Below, one piece after another: positions 24,331 to 35,287 of a DNA stretch of 64,000 nucleotides. This stretch comes from Chamaecyparis obtusa (taxonomy: Eukaryota > Streptophyta > Pinopsida > Cupressales > Cupressaceae): positions 1,135,501 through 1,199,500 of the forward strand of contig BSBK01002802.1 in assembly GCA_027943335.1 (NCBI GenBank), written 5' to 3'. The stretch's first letter is position 1, and every line of letters starts with the position of its first letter. The notes under the pieces were generated by a model, which saw only the letters and a list, made by a program, of their open reading frames with translations, made no database searches and had not been told where the DNA came from. The position numbers and the translations under genes are program-made.

Positions 24331-25382
24331 ATATTATTATTAGCTAATTGAATTGGTATGTTTGAAGTATCAGGTTGCAAGGAATCAAAAACTTCTCTAT
24401 GAGATGTAACATGTTGAGATGCAACACTATCAACAATCCACTCTAAAGGGTTAGATTTATTATAATTGACTGTAAAAGCATGACAAGATTGATTACCATT
24501 ACCTTTCTTATAATGATACTTTTGATTATTTTGATTATTTTAATTCATAAGCTTCTTATCATTTTGCTTTTTAAAACAATTGCTAGTCAAATGACCATCT
24601 TTCCCACAATAGGTGCAATGGGGTTTTTTATTAAGACCATTCTTTTGATGATTATTATTATGATTATTATTGCGATTATTATAATGAGGCCTACAATGAA
24701 ATTTTTTATTGCTATTATTATTATTATTATATTGAAAGTTATGATTTTGATTTTTAGGCACAAAGGCATGTTCATTAGATTTAAGAGTACCAAATTGAAT
24801 CAACTGTGCTTCCTCTTGGTGCAATAAATTTTGAAAAATACTATAAGTTAATTGAGTAGCTAAACTAGGAATAACAAGTTGAGAATGACCATTAGTAAAA
24901 AACTATTGAAATTGCCTAGGAAGACATTTTTTTTAAAATAATATGAATTAAACAAATATCATCAATAGTAACTCCTAAACCATTTAACTGACTTTTAATG
25001 GAATCAAACTTTAACAAAATATCATCCATAGTTTTGAAATCAGTATAGCTGAGATCCTCCAATTGATCTTGGATTTGAATCTCTCATGATTTGTTAGGAC
25101 TAACATAGGAATTTTTTGAAATATCCCACGTTGCATGTGTTGTAGTATAGTTAGCAATCAAAACATATAATTCAAGACTCAGAAATTCCTGAGGCCAAGT
25201 GCTTCCTGATTTTTAGCATTCCAAGCATCTTTTTCTGCTTGAGTATCAGCGGCGGGAGGAACAAAAGTAGCATTACTGGCAAAATCTAACATATATTTAA
25301 ACCATAAAATGAATGAAAAATGAGTTTTCCAAGCATGATAGTTAGTATTGTTTAATTTAATTTTAGGAATTAAGGTTGACAT
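24331..25382 (-). pseudogene. gag and protease of the copia element
   Basis: The likely start is the ATG at 25382 (MSTLIPKIKLNNTNYHAWK), a typical copia gag opening with NYxxW. The open frame ends at 25179. Readable gag sequence returns at 24824-24540 with an Asn-rich spacer and a clean CCHC knuckle, CTYCGKDGHLTSNC (near 24600). The protease motif follows near 24440 as EWIVDSVASQHVT, with Val where Gly belongs. Long Asn/His codon runs around 24640-24740 come from a simple ATT/ATA-rich sequence. Confidence 0.87.
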
Positions 25383-27217
25383 GATTTCACAATAATGATA
25401 AAATTTATGATTAAACAATAACGTGTTAGAAACAATGATAAATTAATGTTAACGAATCATAAAATAGAATTTAACGCAATGTTAATAAAGGTTTGAATAG
25501 TTTAAATAAACGCTTAAATTTTTGTTAAAACTTGTAATACAATAGACATTAAACTAAAAAAGAAAATATGTATATTAAAAACTATTAAGTGTTATTAAAT
25601 GAACTTATTAAAACTTATATAAGTTTATTTAAAACTATTTAAGAAACAATGTAAAGAAGATATGGAATTTTTTTAATAAAAAAATTAAATTTGTGTTATT
25701 ATTTTGTTTTGAAAAAACTTTATAAGTTTCAAAGATTAAAATACTTTAATATTGAAATTCCTTACTTTAAAAAACCTTAGCTAAGTAATCTTACTTTTAA
25801 GGTACATGCCTTAAAAAACTTAAGAAAAGTTAAAAACTTAACATTTAAAAAACTTTGGAAGAGTAATCTTACTTTTTTAAGAGAATAAAAAAATGGATGA
25901 TACAATATAAAATGCAACAAGACTAAAACTGGGAATGCGACGAGAAGCATTAAATGTATGAAAGAAAATGTTGATGTATGATTGTAAAACACATATAATT
26001 CCAAGGCGGACACAAAGTTTTTAATATTCAAACTTTCCTTAGATATTTATGGTTTAGTTAGCTAGAAGGCCACGAGATAGGCAGGAACAAAAATAAGAGT
26101 GTGCCAGGGACGTTCAAAACTGGGAGTGATAGGACTGGGTAGAGAAACGTTAAGGAACTGATGCTCTAATTGTCAAAAATGGGTAAGAGTGGGTAGCCAG
26201 GATTAAAAAAACATGAGGTAATGATTCAAAACAAAACATTTGCCATTACGAGAAGCGCACAATAACAAATTACGACCAGTAAGAACATGATGAATAAAAG
26301 AAATAAAAACACTATTACCCAAAATTGGATATACGAAGGTGGAGTGGGCAGTGTTGCATGTGCTTTGGGAGAAATGGGAAGAAGCAAGAGAATCACTCAA
26401 GGCTTCTCTTCTACGTAGCTTTGATTTGGGCCCTCCTTCATGACAACTTCCTCATAGAGTATGACATAAGGGGATAAAGCTAATGTCCATAGCTGTGTGA
26501 AGACTGAAATGCAAAGGATGGTCGACTACAGACTAGGTTTTACAAACTATGGAGACTACAAAGACTATGATAAGGAGACAAGTAGACTCGCAGAAAGCGA
26601 TGCAAACACAGTCTTGATGTAGACTTTATAATATGTTGCAAATACAAATAAACATATACTGTGAATATATTGCTCGAGGCAACAGATCTGAAAATAGACA
26701 GATACAAGGAAAAAAAAGAATACAATGATTGAAATATCAGATCTTCCACAAATATACAGAGAATTCTATTAAAAAGTGATAAGAAAAATTTGTTAGAAAT
26801 AAATATAAACCTGCAAATCAGACATATATAACCTGTAGAAAGCTAAAACTAGATACAAAATTAAGCCTGGAAGAAAAGTGAGATAAGAAAAAAAAATTTT
26901 AACCTTGCGGTTGCTCGACTGAGGTGAAGCTTTTTTTCATTTTTGTGAAAGAACTGTAGAAAAATATCTAGCATAAAGCCTTCCAAAGAGGGTTAGAAAA
27001 TAATGATTAAATCAAAAACCTACAATCTCTCTGGCAGAAAGCCTTCCAAAGAGGGTTAGAAAGAAAGGAAAAAAGATATTAGAAAAACTTGCAAGAACAA
27101 ATGAGTTAAGAAATGAAACTCAAGCTTCTCTCTATTCAAAAAAAGTCTCCAACAAGGTGTGCTCCACAAAATGGTAACCTTCAACAAATTTCACTCAAAA
27201 CAAGGATTAGTTACCAA
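25383..27217 (-). other. Leader between copia primer site and gag
   Basis: About 1.8 kb without a supported gene. It contains a 63 bp-spaced direct repeat of AAAGCCTTCCAAAGAGGGTT at about 26975 and 27038. Short frames here are unrecognised. Confidence 0.6.
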
Positions 27218-27229
27218 GCTCTAATACCA
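27218..27229 (-). other. Primer binding site of the copia element
   Basis: The minus strand reads TGGTATTAGAGC directly beside the right LTR. It carries the same single C-to-T change from the standard Met primer site as the chromovirus. Confidence 0.9.
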
Positions 27230-27418
27230 TGAAATGAAAATAACAAGAGCAAGGAAATAAACAATAATCCAAGTGAGTTAATTGAAGAGAAGATTTGTTA
27301 CTATGAAAAATAGATAAACTTGGAGCAAGAACCCAAAGAGCCAAGACAAGGAGACACAAAGTTTTGAAAGGGGAAAAGAAAAGAAAAACCCCTTGTGATA
27401 TTATGAATGAGGCAAAGC

Positions 27419-27473
<55 letters not shown>
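27230..27473 (-). repeat. 5' LTR of the copia element, first of four fragments
   Basis: From TGAAATGAAA onward this matches 20686-20890. The remaining fragments are 28446-28563, 29500-29588 and 34994-35124, separated by the three inserts. Confidence 0.9.

Positions 27474-27481
<8 letters not shown>
27421..27481. repeat. (GA)n microsatellite at an insertion edge
   Basis: About 61 bases of pure GA. The copia LTR has a short GA-rich run here (20881-20898), and the right-hand TSD of the solo LTR is GAGAG. The tract seems to have expanded across the junction and overwritten the first bases of that LTR. Confidence 0.92.
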
Positions 27482-27483
<2 letters not shown>

Positions 27484-28445
27484 AAGACTAGTGGATCCAA
27501 TTAAGGACTGACCGACCTTGCAGCCAAACCAATATGCAGTGGAAATACACAACAACAACAATAATAACAGATTTGAAATAAAACATAAATCTTTATTCAT
27601 CAAATCATCGATTACATGCAATGTGTCGGGCTGTAAGGCCTTTCAGGTTATGGCCAGATATAAAGCAAGTAACAGTCTATAAGATCTCGTAGAATCCAAA
27701 TCTTTTCCACAACATCAGTACTCATCTAGCCTAGGTCTGCAACACACAACACATTGATAGACACCTAAGAAAGATCTAAACTTGTACTCAAACTTCCAAG
27801 AAATCTTTCTGTTCCTAAGCTCGTAGGATACTAACTTTCCTTCCAACTATCTCATGATCCCCTAAACAACTACCCAATCATCCTATAAATATTGATTCCC
27901 AGCCACAAGTCGGTTGATGAAACAATAAACCCTTACAAATAAATATTAAATGCTAAAATATTAGTCGACTCTCAAATAGCCTTACAAATAAAATAAACTC
28001 TCCAAGATGGCCCCAACGGTCATCAGATCTGCATAGAAGAATGCAACACGCCATATCTAGGTCCCCACATGTCCAACGGACAATCCATAACTTGAGGAGC
28101 ACGACCCAAATCAACAGAACTAGTCAGCCAAGCCGATCCATCCAAACAAACCAAGTCAGTAAGCAAGAACACTGAGCAACAGAGAAATAACCGAGTGCCA
28201 GACACCAACCATGCCAAGCATGACTGAGGAACGCAGTTATCGTCGAGTGCCAGTGAACCGACGCCTTTAGTTACCGAGCGTTCTTCAGAGACCGAACACC
28301 CTGGTAACCACAGAAACTGAGCACGTAGTCTCCCAAACTGAGCAAGTACTCCACCAACCAAGATCAAAACTATCAATCTACCTTCAAAGACACATATTTT
28401 TGGTTGATACAGGATTGTGAAGAAACCTAGGATGCTCCTACATTA
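27474..28445 (-). mobile_element. Solo LTR nested in the copia LTR (about 970 bp)
   Basis: It shares GTGGATCCAATTAAGGA, a GACTGTAAGGCCTTTCAGGTTA-like block and the terminal GGATGCTCCTACATTA with 35288-36253. The right TSD is GAGAG (28446-28450). The left end is hidden in the GA repeat, so 27474 is estimated by alignment. A CTCGGT/ACCGAG-rich zone at about 28180-28350 lies in the presumed upstream regulatory part. No coding sequence. Confidence 0.82.
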
Positions 28446-28563
28446 GAGAGGCTAGTTTACAATAAACTCATAAAAAAATAAAAATGAGAGTCTCTTAAAT
28501 AGAGATGATGAGTGGAGTTACTAAGTAATTCACCAATCTATGAATGCCAACATTCATAATAGG

Positions 28564-29499
28564 TGTATACACCCAAAAATGGTCGCTTAGACTTTGGGCC
28601 CCATTTATTTGATTTATTTATCTCTGAATCAGTTTTATCAATAATCAATATTTTTCAGATTATATCAATTTCCTTGATCAAATCTTATGTCATCACTTAT
28701 TCGATTATTTTCCTTGGGCTAACTATTATATCCTAAGTTTTTATTTACTTAAAAGGAATATTTCCTCCCCTTTTATTAAATAAAAAGCCCCACCTTTTCC
28801 TCTTATCCTAAGTTGCACAAATAAAGTATTATTCTTATTTTATAAAAAGAGAAAAAGTACCTTTTGTCTCATATGGACACAAAAGTCAACTCTTATTTTT
28901 TCATTGGAGGATATTTGTGCACAAGGATCAAGCTTCCATTTTTCTCCACTGTTGATTAAGTCTTTTTCTTCTTAATCTCAATGGTCCATTTCACTTCATT
29001 TCTTATAAAAGGAGAGCTCTCTCCTTCATTTGTATCCATCATCTTTATGCCATTGTTATGCTGCAGATTTTCTAGGTCACTTGGAGCTCTTTGAAGACAT
29101 TGTTGTTGCATTACATTCTAGTTGCATATTTGCTTTCTTAGTTGCATAATCATGGCATGTTAGCTTAGTTTCTTTTTATGCAATAGATTAATCTCACATA
29201 GCTTAATAGGAGGATTTGTAACACTTGTATTTTCCTTTTATAGCTTGCATCTTTCATTCTCATAGATTAGTTTACATTGCATTGCATCCATATTGATTTC
29301 ATTGGAGATATTGACATTGTTGCCTTTGTCTTTGATTTGGAATCTCTCATTGTGTGGTTGACTAGCAAGGTTATGAGTTTATAGCTCTAGCTGAGAGCAA
29401 TTTTACAAATTTTGCAACTCCATGCATAAAGAGCTATGGATCGATTTGTGAGGGCTTATTTAATAAAAGGGGAGGAAATATTCCTTTTGGGTGCATACA
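28564..29499 (+). mobile_element. Solo LTR (936 bp) with 15 bp inverted ends
   Basis: It starts TGTATACACCCAAAA and ends TTTTGGGTGCATACA, inverted repeats with one mismatch, and is flanked by ATAGG on both sides (28559-28563 and 29500-29504). TG...CA ends with a 5 bp TSD indicate an LTR. A TATAAAAGG box at about 29005 gives plus sense. It also contains a 33 bp perfect internal inverted repeat (28751-28783 with 29456-29488). No coding sequence. Confidence 0.85.
28751..29488. repeat. Long internal inverted repeat in the solo LTR
   Basis: Bases 28751-28783 are the exact reverse complement of 29456-29488. After a 3 nt gap on the left arm, GCCC/GGGC adds four more pairs. The arms are about 670 bp apart, so the sense RNA would have a stem of more than 33 bp. 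Confidence 0.9.
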
Positions 29500-29588
29500 A
29501 TAGGTGTGTGCAAAATGTCAACATCCTCTTAAGGAGGAAACACTATTTTCTTTAATAAAGGAAATACAAAGAAATGGCATGTCCTCCC

Positions 29589-31203
29589 TAGTGCAAGGGC
29601 ACCTATGCAAACACCTAGGGTCACCATGAGTACCAATGAGGCCAGACGATCTAAGGAATCCCTAAATGTGAATTGGGATGTTCTTAAGCCTTTAATGGCA
29701 ATATGTAATGAGTAATTTGATAAACATGTAATATGTCCTAGAAGTCTTGATAAAGGACTTAGGACCAAAATATTGTAAGTTGGGCCAATAGTGCCCCAAG
29801 GGTTCAATTAGGGTCTAGTCAAACAGATCTTAGGAATTGAATCCTAGAAGTTTGACTAGGTTTTAAGCAATAAAAACACCAAATACACAAGTTAATAATT
29901 GAAAAATTTGAATATTAATGGCTAGTTGTATTTTGGTGGGAAATAGCATTTAGGAGTTCTAAACATATTTTAATAATTCCCAACCACTTGTGATTGGTTT
30001 TGGAAGTTAGAAAATATCTTATAAACACCCATGGATGTGTGGGAGAAGATAGGGTACAGACTGGTGAAGTATTGTACAAATTGTACACACAAATGCAATA
30101 AAATTCATAAGTTTCTTGCATGTTTTGAGTTTCTTATTGTATTTCCTTCATTGTTTCATAATTTCAATGCATTAATGAATGCGTTTAAAATATTTTTGAT
30201 CCATCTTGGAGGATTTTCACTCTGAAATTTCAATTATATAGACACAGTATTGTAGACAATCACTTTTCACATTGTTTTCCTTAAGAAAAATGGTGTAACC
30301 ATCCCCTTTCTATTCTAATTGTGACTTGGAGATGGAATATTGACATGTAATTATGCCTAAAAATGAAGGAACAAGACATAGAGTGCATGTGATCATCCAT
30401 TTGGTCAATTTGGAGTGCTTGACGACTTGAAAATGCATTGAAATTGGTGGCTAAGGAGTAGCAGCAGAGGATCTACCCATTGGAGGACCCTATTTTCTTT
30501 ATGAAGTTGTTAGAGGACACCAAGGTGATGGTGTAGAAAATCTCAGTGATTGAAGAAAGCATTGGGAAGCATGGCATTTCTCAAGCCCTACTTTGTAGGG
30601 GTTTTAAGGGCAAATTTGGGGATTTTATGCTTGCGGGGGTCAAGGGACCAAATTGGTTGGATATTACTTGGTTTTGGGTCATTTCCTAAGACTTTCCAAG
30701 GTTTCATAGTCATTGGAGGTGTTTGGAGTATAGTTCCTTTGTAAATGCACACAATTAGCCCTCTTGAAAACGTGATACAATTGGTTTTTGGGATAGTTGA
30801 TCCAAAGTAACAAGTTGAAATTTTTTGATATGTTTTGTATAAGGATAATGGGTATCTAGAAACCTAACTTTTTCTATAAGTTTTTTGGAGATTTGGAATT
30901 TAAGTGTCTTTTTAGGTTACTGTTGGGCTATAAGGAGCCTAGGCCTAATAGGTGTGTTTCAAGGTGAGAGTGTTGGGTGAGGTTTCTGACCAAATAACCT
31001 TTTGAAACCTTTTTCAATAGACCTAAAGAATTATTTGGAACCATTGTTGGCATTGGGTAAAGTCTTGGTTTGATTTTGAGACCCTTGGAGCCTTTGGTAT
31101 CTTAGGCCTACTTTGAGAATTGGGAACCTTGTATTTCCCTTGCAAATATTTTCTTCCTTTGCAACCTTGATTGAATCATAAGCCACCCTACTACTCTGCA
31201 TCA
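29589..31203 (+). repeat. 5' LTR (1615 bp) of the gag-protease element
   Basis: It runs from TAGTGCAAGGGCACC to CTCTGCATCA and matches 33370-34993, with scattered substitutions and a few short indels. Confidence 0.92.
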
Positions 31204-31205
31204 AG

Positions 31206-31217
31206 TGGTATCAGAGC
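31206..31217 (+). other. Primer binding site, Met tRNA type
   Basis: TGGTATCAGAGC is a perfect match to the common plant initiator-Met primer site, two bases after the LTR. Confidence 0.93.
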
Positions 31218-31342
31218 CTAGGAGTATCCTAGGTGAATAAGTTGAGAATAATCTTTTGGGGTCTTTGGTGGATTGATCCTTGTAGAGACCTTGGAGTTTT
31301 CATTCCTCTTTGAACATTCTAGATTTGATCAATACTTCAGAG

Positions 31343-32430
31343 ATGTCAGAAGGAGAAGAAGATGGGATCCATTAGAGGGTCAAAAATGCTGAACTTGCTA
31401 AGTTGGTGAGAGAACAAATGGAAGACAATAGAAGGCTAAAGGAAGAAGTTGAAAGGTTAAGTAACCTTGTGGACAAACAAGGACATAGAGAAAACAATGA
31501 AGAACTTGCAGCAGTAAGATAGGAACCAGTTGATCATGAGGATGCAAGATTGGAAAGGATCTTGAATGCTGTTAGAGTTAGAGACTCAAAGGTAAAAGTT
31601 GAACTTCCCATGTATGATGGTAAAATGGATGATGAACTTTTATTGGATTGGTTCAGTGCTCTTGAAAACTGTTTTGATTGTGATGATGTTTAAGATAGGA
31701 TGCAGTTAAGATTGAAAAGTCTAGATTGAAAGGGCATGGACTATTATGGTGGGATAACTTGCAGACTAACAAGATGAAGAAATGATGGTCTAAGATCACA
31801 TCATGTCCAAGAATGATAGAGAGGATGAAGGATAAGTTTCTTCCTGAAGACTACAAAGTCCAGTTGTATAAAAGAATGCAAGGACTGAGACAAAAGGACA
31901 CGTATGTCCCAAAGTATACAGAGGAATTCCACAATCTTGACATCAGGGCATCTCATGATGAAGATGTGGAAGAGAAGGTAGCTAGATATCTTGGAGGGTT
32001 AAGATACAATATCTAGGATGAAATGAGCATGGCTACACCTAGAACCTTGGAGGAGTGCTTCAAATTGGCTATGAAAGTTGAGGATAAGCTTAAAAGAAGG
32101 CAAGAGAGGAAAATAAATCCAAGAGGACAAACAAGAAAGGGAAAATGAGTGAATCTGAGCCAAGGGCAGAATGAGAAAGGGAAAGATAAAGTCACAAATA
32201 AGAAAAGAGACAAATAAGATGGTAGAGGAAAGGGTTTTCTAGTGAAGTGCTATAAATGTGGTGAAGAAGGACACCCATTCTTTAAATGTCCTGAAAGAGA
32301 GGCTAGAAAGAATGATAGGAGAGTCACTCTAACTCAAGGAGAGGAAGAGACCAAAGTCAAGGAAGCAAGTATTCTTTTGGATCCATATATAGAGGGAGAT
32401 TTTCTCATGGTGAGAAAATGAACAAGTATG
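31343..32430 (+). pseudogene. gag of the gag-protease element
   Basis: The ATG at 31343 starts a short acidic lead and a predicted coiled coil (REQMEDNRRLKEEVERLSNL, about 31410-31470). The gag core has ELPMYDGKMDDELLLDWF near 31600 and LLWWDNLQTNK near 31740, then IERMKDKFLPEDYK. A CCHC knuckle, CYKCGEEGHPFFKC, lies at 32248-32289. A one-base shift near 31725 and several in-frame stops, mostly TAG or TGA, break it. The region upstream of the knuckle is Lys/Arg-rich, as is usual for nucleic-acid-binding gag tails. Confidence 0.85.
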
Positions 32431-33369
32431 CAACAACAAAAGAAATCAGAGGTATCATTTTTTAAAACTAATTGCAAAAGTTATGGAAAAATTTATCAAA
32501 TGATAGTTGATTCTGGTTCTTTTGATAATTTTTTGTCTTATGAGATGGTGAATAAACTGAATTTTCATAAATTTCCAATTGATAAACCATATAATGCATC
32601 ATGGGTCAGTAGTGATCAAAACATTGTGATCAAAGAATAGGCTTATGTTGATTTTTCTATTGGATCATATAGTGATAGGGTCTTGTGTGATGTGGTCCCC
32701 ATGACTTGTTGTCGCATCATTTTGGGAAGACCATGGAAAAACTCAAGATAGACCATTCATTATGGATTGGAAAATATTTATATTGTGCACAAGGATGAAA
32801 ATACTTATACCCTCACACCCCTACCTAACCATATTGTTGATGAAGGTATGAACATCATTATATTTGGTTCAAAAAATTATGTTGATTTACAAGAGAAAGA
32901 GGTGTAGAGGTTTGTGGCATTAGACCAGGAGAAAAGGACTACTTTATTGGTCATGAAATCTAAAGCTTGTGACAGTCATAGAAGACTGAATGTGAAGAAA
33001 CAAACATAGAAGCAAGAAGGAGTTATGGTGGGTAATATGTGGTGTCCTATGGTATCACTAAGGAAGGGTGATAATGCCATGACCATGGAAGACATTAGTA
33101 GGGGTCTATTTGATCCTAAGGAGTAGATGAAAGAGCAGTTTGAGGGGACACAAGTTGACTGTCCTCAATCAACAAGGAACAAGGTCATCAATGGTGGTGA
33201 CAAAGACAAATATTTCCTTTGTGTTTCTAACACTTTGAATGCAGGTAGTAGACCTGTGAGAGGATAAGTTTCAGATGAGAGGTTGCAGGTATCCATCAAG
33301 AAGAATGGGTGGCAAAAAGACAACATCTCTTCACTCTTGGGACAAGAGTTGCTTTGAAGGTGGGGTGTA
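32431..33369 (+). pseudogene. Aspartic-protease-like segment of the gag-protease element
   Basis: MIVDSGSFDNFLSYEMV (about 32500-32550) keeps an intact DSG. CDVVPMTCCRIILGRPWKNS (about 32690-32748) matches the ILLGRPW block seen in some chromovirus proteases. Downstream about 600 bp of readable but stop-bearing sequence has no recognised domain and runs to the purine-rich GAAGGTGGGG before the 3' LTR. RT would normally begin here, so this is either a deletion or an old non-autonomous design. Confidence 0.8.
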
Positions 33370-34993
33370 TGGTGTAGGGGCACCTATGAAAACACCTAGG
33401 GTCACCATGAGAACCAATGAGGCCATAGGATCTAAGGCATCCCTAAATGTGAATTGGGATGTTCTTAAGCCTTTAATGACAATATGCAATGAGCAATTTG
33501 ATAAACATGTAATATGTCCTAGAAGTCCTGATAAAGGACTTAGGACCAAAATGTTGTAAGTTGGGCCAAAATTGCCCCAAGGGTTTAATTAGGGTCTATT
33601 CAAATAGATCTTAGGAATTGAATCCTAGAAGTTTGAATAGGTTTTAAGAAATAAAAACACCAAAAACACAAGTTAATAATTCAAAAAATTAAATATTAAC
33701 GACTAGTTGTGTTTTGGTGGGAAATAGCATTTAGGAGTTCTAAATACATTTTAATCATTCCCAACCACCTGTGATTGGTTTTGGAAGCTAGAAAATATCT
33801 TATAAACACCCATGGATGTGTGGGAGAAGATAGGGTACAGATTGGTGAAGGATTGTACTGACTGTACACAAAAATGTAATAAAATTCATAAGTTTCTTAG
33901 ATGTTTTGAGTTTCTTATTGTATTTCCTTCATTATTTCATCATTTCAATGCATTAAGGAATGTGTTTATATTATTTTTGATCCATCTTGGAGGATTTCCA
34001 CTCTGAAATTTTAATTATATAGACACAGTGTTGTAGACAGTCACTTTTCACATTGTTTTCCTTAAGCAAAATGGTGTAACCGTCCCCTTTCTGTTCTAAC
34101 TATGACTTGGGGATGGTATATTGACATGTAACATATGTAATTATGCCTAAAAATGTAGGGAAAAGACAAAGAATGTAGGTGATCGCCCATTTGGTCAAGT
34201 TGGAGTGCTTGACGACATGAAAATGCATTGAAATTGGTGGCTAAGGCGTAGCATCAGAGGATCTACCCATTGGAGGACCCTATTTTATTAATGAAGTCAT
34301 TAGAGGACACCAATTTTATGGTGTATAAACTCTCATTGGTTGAAGAAATCATTGGAAAGCATGACATTTCTCAAGCCCTAGTTGTATGCGTTTTAAGGGT
34401 AAATTAGGGGCTTTTATGCTTGCAGGGGTCAAGGGACAAAATTGGTTGGATATTCCTTGGTTTGGGGTCATTTGATAAGGATTTCCAAGGTTTCATAGTC
34501 ATTGGAGGTGTTTGGAATATAGTTCCTTTGTAAATGCACACACTTAGCCCTCTTGAAAACATAATACAATTAGTTTTTGGGATAGTTGGTCCAAAGTAAC
34601 AACTTGAAATTTTTTGATATGTTTTATATAAGGATAATAGGTATCTATAAACCTAAATTGTTTTGGAAGTTTTTTGGAGGAGTTGGAAGTTAAGTATCTT
34701 TTTAGGTCGTTGTTGGGCTATAAGGAGCCTAGGCCTAATAGGTGTGTTTCAATGTGAGAGTGTTGGGTGGGGTTTATGATCAAATAACCTTTTGAGACCT
34801 TTTTCAATAGACCTAAAGAAGTATTTGGAACCATTGTTGGCATTGGGTAAAGTCTTGGTTTGATTTTGAGACCCTTGGAGCCTTTGGTGTCTTAGGTCTT
34901 CTTGGAGAATTGGGAACCTTGTGTTTCGCTTACAAATATTTTCTTCTTTTTCAATCTTGATTGAATCATAAACCACCCTACCACTCTACATCA
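33370..34993 (+). repeat. 3' LTR (1624 bp) of the gag-protease element
   Basis: TGGTGTAGGGGCACC to CTCTACATCA, followed by the TSD CTCCC. Confidence 0.92.
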
Positions 34994-35124
34994 CTCCCAC
35001 TTGGACTAGAGGACAAAATAAATGTAGGGATTCCATAGGAATCTCCTACTTAAATAAATATAGGATACCTTGGTTTATCCTAAATTAAAGAAATACAACC
35101 AAGGGAAGATTAAATATTCCAACA

Positions 35125-35129
35125 ATGCC
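35125..35129. repeat. TSD ATGCC of the copia element, right copy
   Basis: Matches 20681-20685. Confidence 0.9.
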
Positions 35130-35287
35130 CAATACATTTAATCAATTTTCTACCTAACCCATGAAACAAAATTTGCATATAAGCTCACAAAAAAACTAGC
35201 ATACATAGATCAAATAGAAAAACTATAATATAACACAATATATACTCTAAAAAAACCCTGAAGTGGAAAAAATTGAACATTTGAAAG

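Larger units (their letters stand above)
29589..34993 (+). mobile_element. Non-autonomous LTR retrotransposon with gag and protease only
   Basis: LTRs lie at 29589-31203 and 33370-34993, with TSD CTCCC at 29584-29588 and 34994-34998. The internal part of about 2.2 kb carries gag, a zinc knuckle and a protease-like segment and runs straight into the 3' LTR. There is no RT, RNase H or integrase. This resembles the TR-GAG class of non-autonomous elements, here extended by a protease. It is nested in the copia LTR. The 5' LTR begins TAGTG where the 3' one has TGGTG, so the terminal TG is mutated. Confidence 0.9.
20686..35124 (-). mobile_element. Ty1/copia retrotransposon, minus strand, with three nested insertions
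   Basis: Reading on the minus strand there is a 5' LTR (right side), a Met-type primer site, a leader of about 1.8 kb, gag, protease, integrase, RT, RNase H, a purine tract and the 3' LTR (left side). Integrase before RT defines copia. The right LTR is broken into four pieces: 27230-27473, 28446-28563, 29500-29588 and 34994-35124. Without the three inserts the element is about 7.1 kb. Every coding domain is frameshifted or stopped. ATGCC flanks both ends. Confidence 0.92.

Noticed and set aside
24480..24827. 115-codon Ile-rich frame on the plus strand
   Set aside because: It is the antisense of the copia gag Asn-rich spacer.
27207..27621. Open frames with long Ser-Leu runs
   Set aside because: These translate the (GA)n repeat at an insertion junction.
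28564..29499. DNA transposon or MITE because of the 15 bp inverted ends
   Set aside because: TG...CA termini, a 5 bp TSD and a TATA box in the middle fit an LTR better. A Mutator-type element would normally show a 9 bp TSD.
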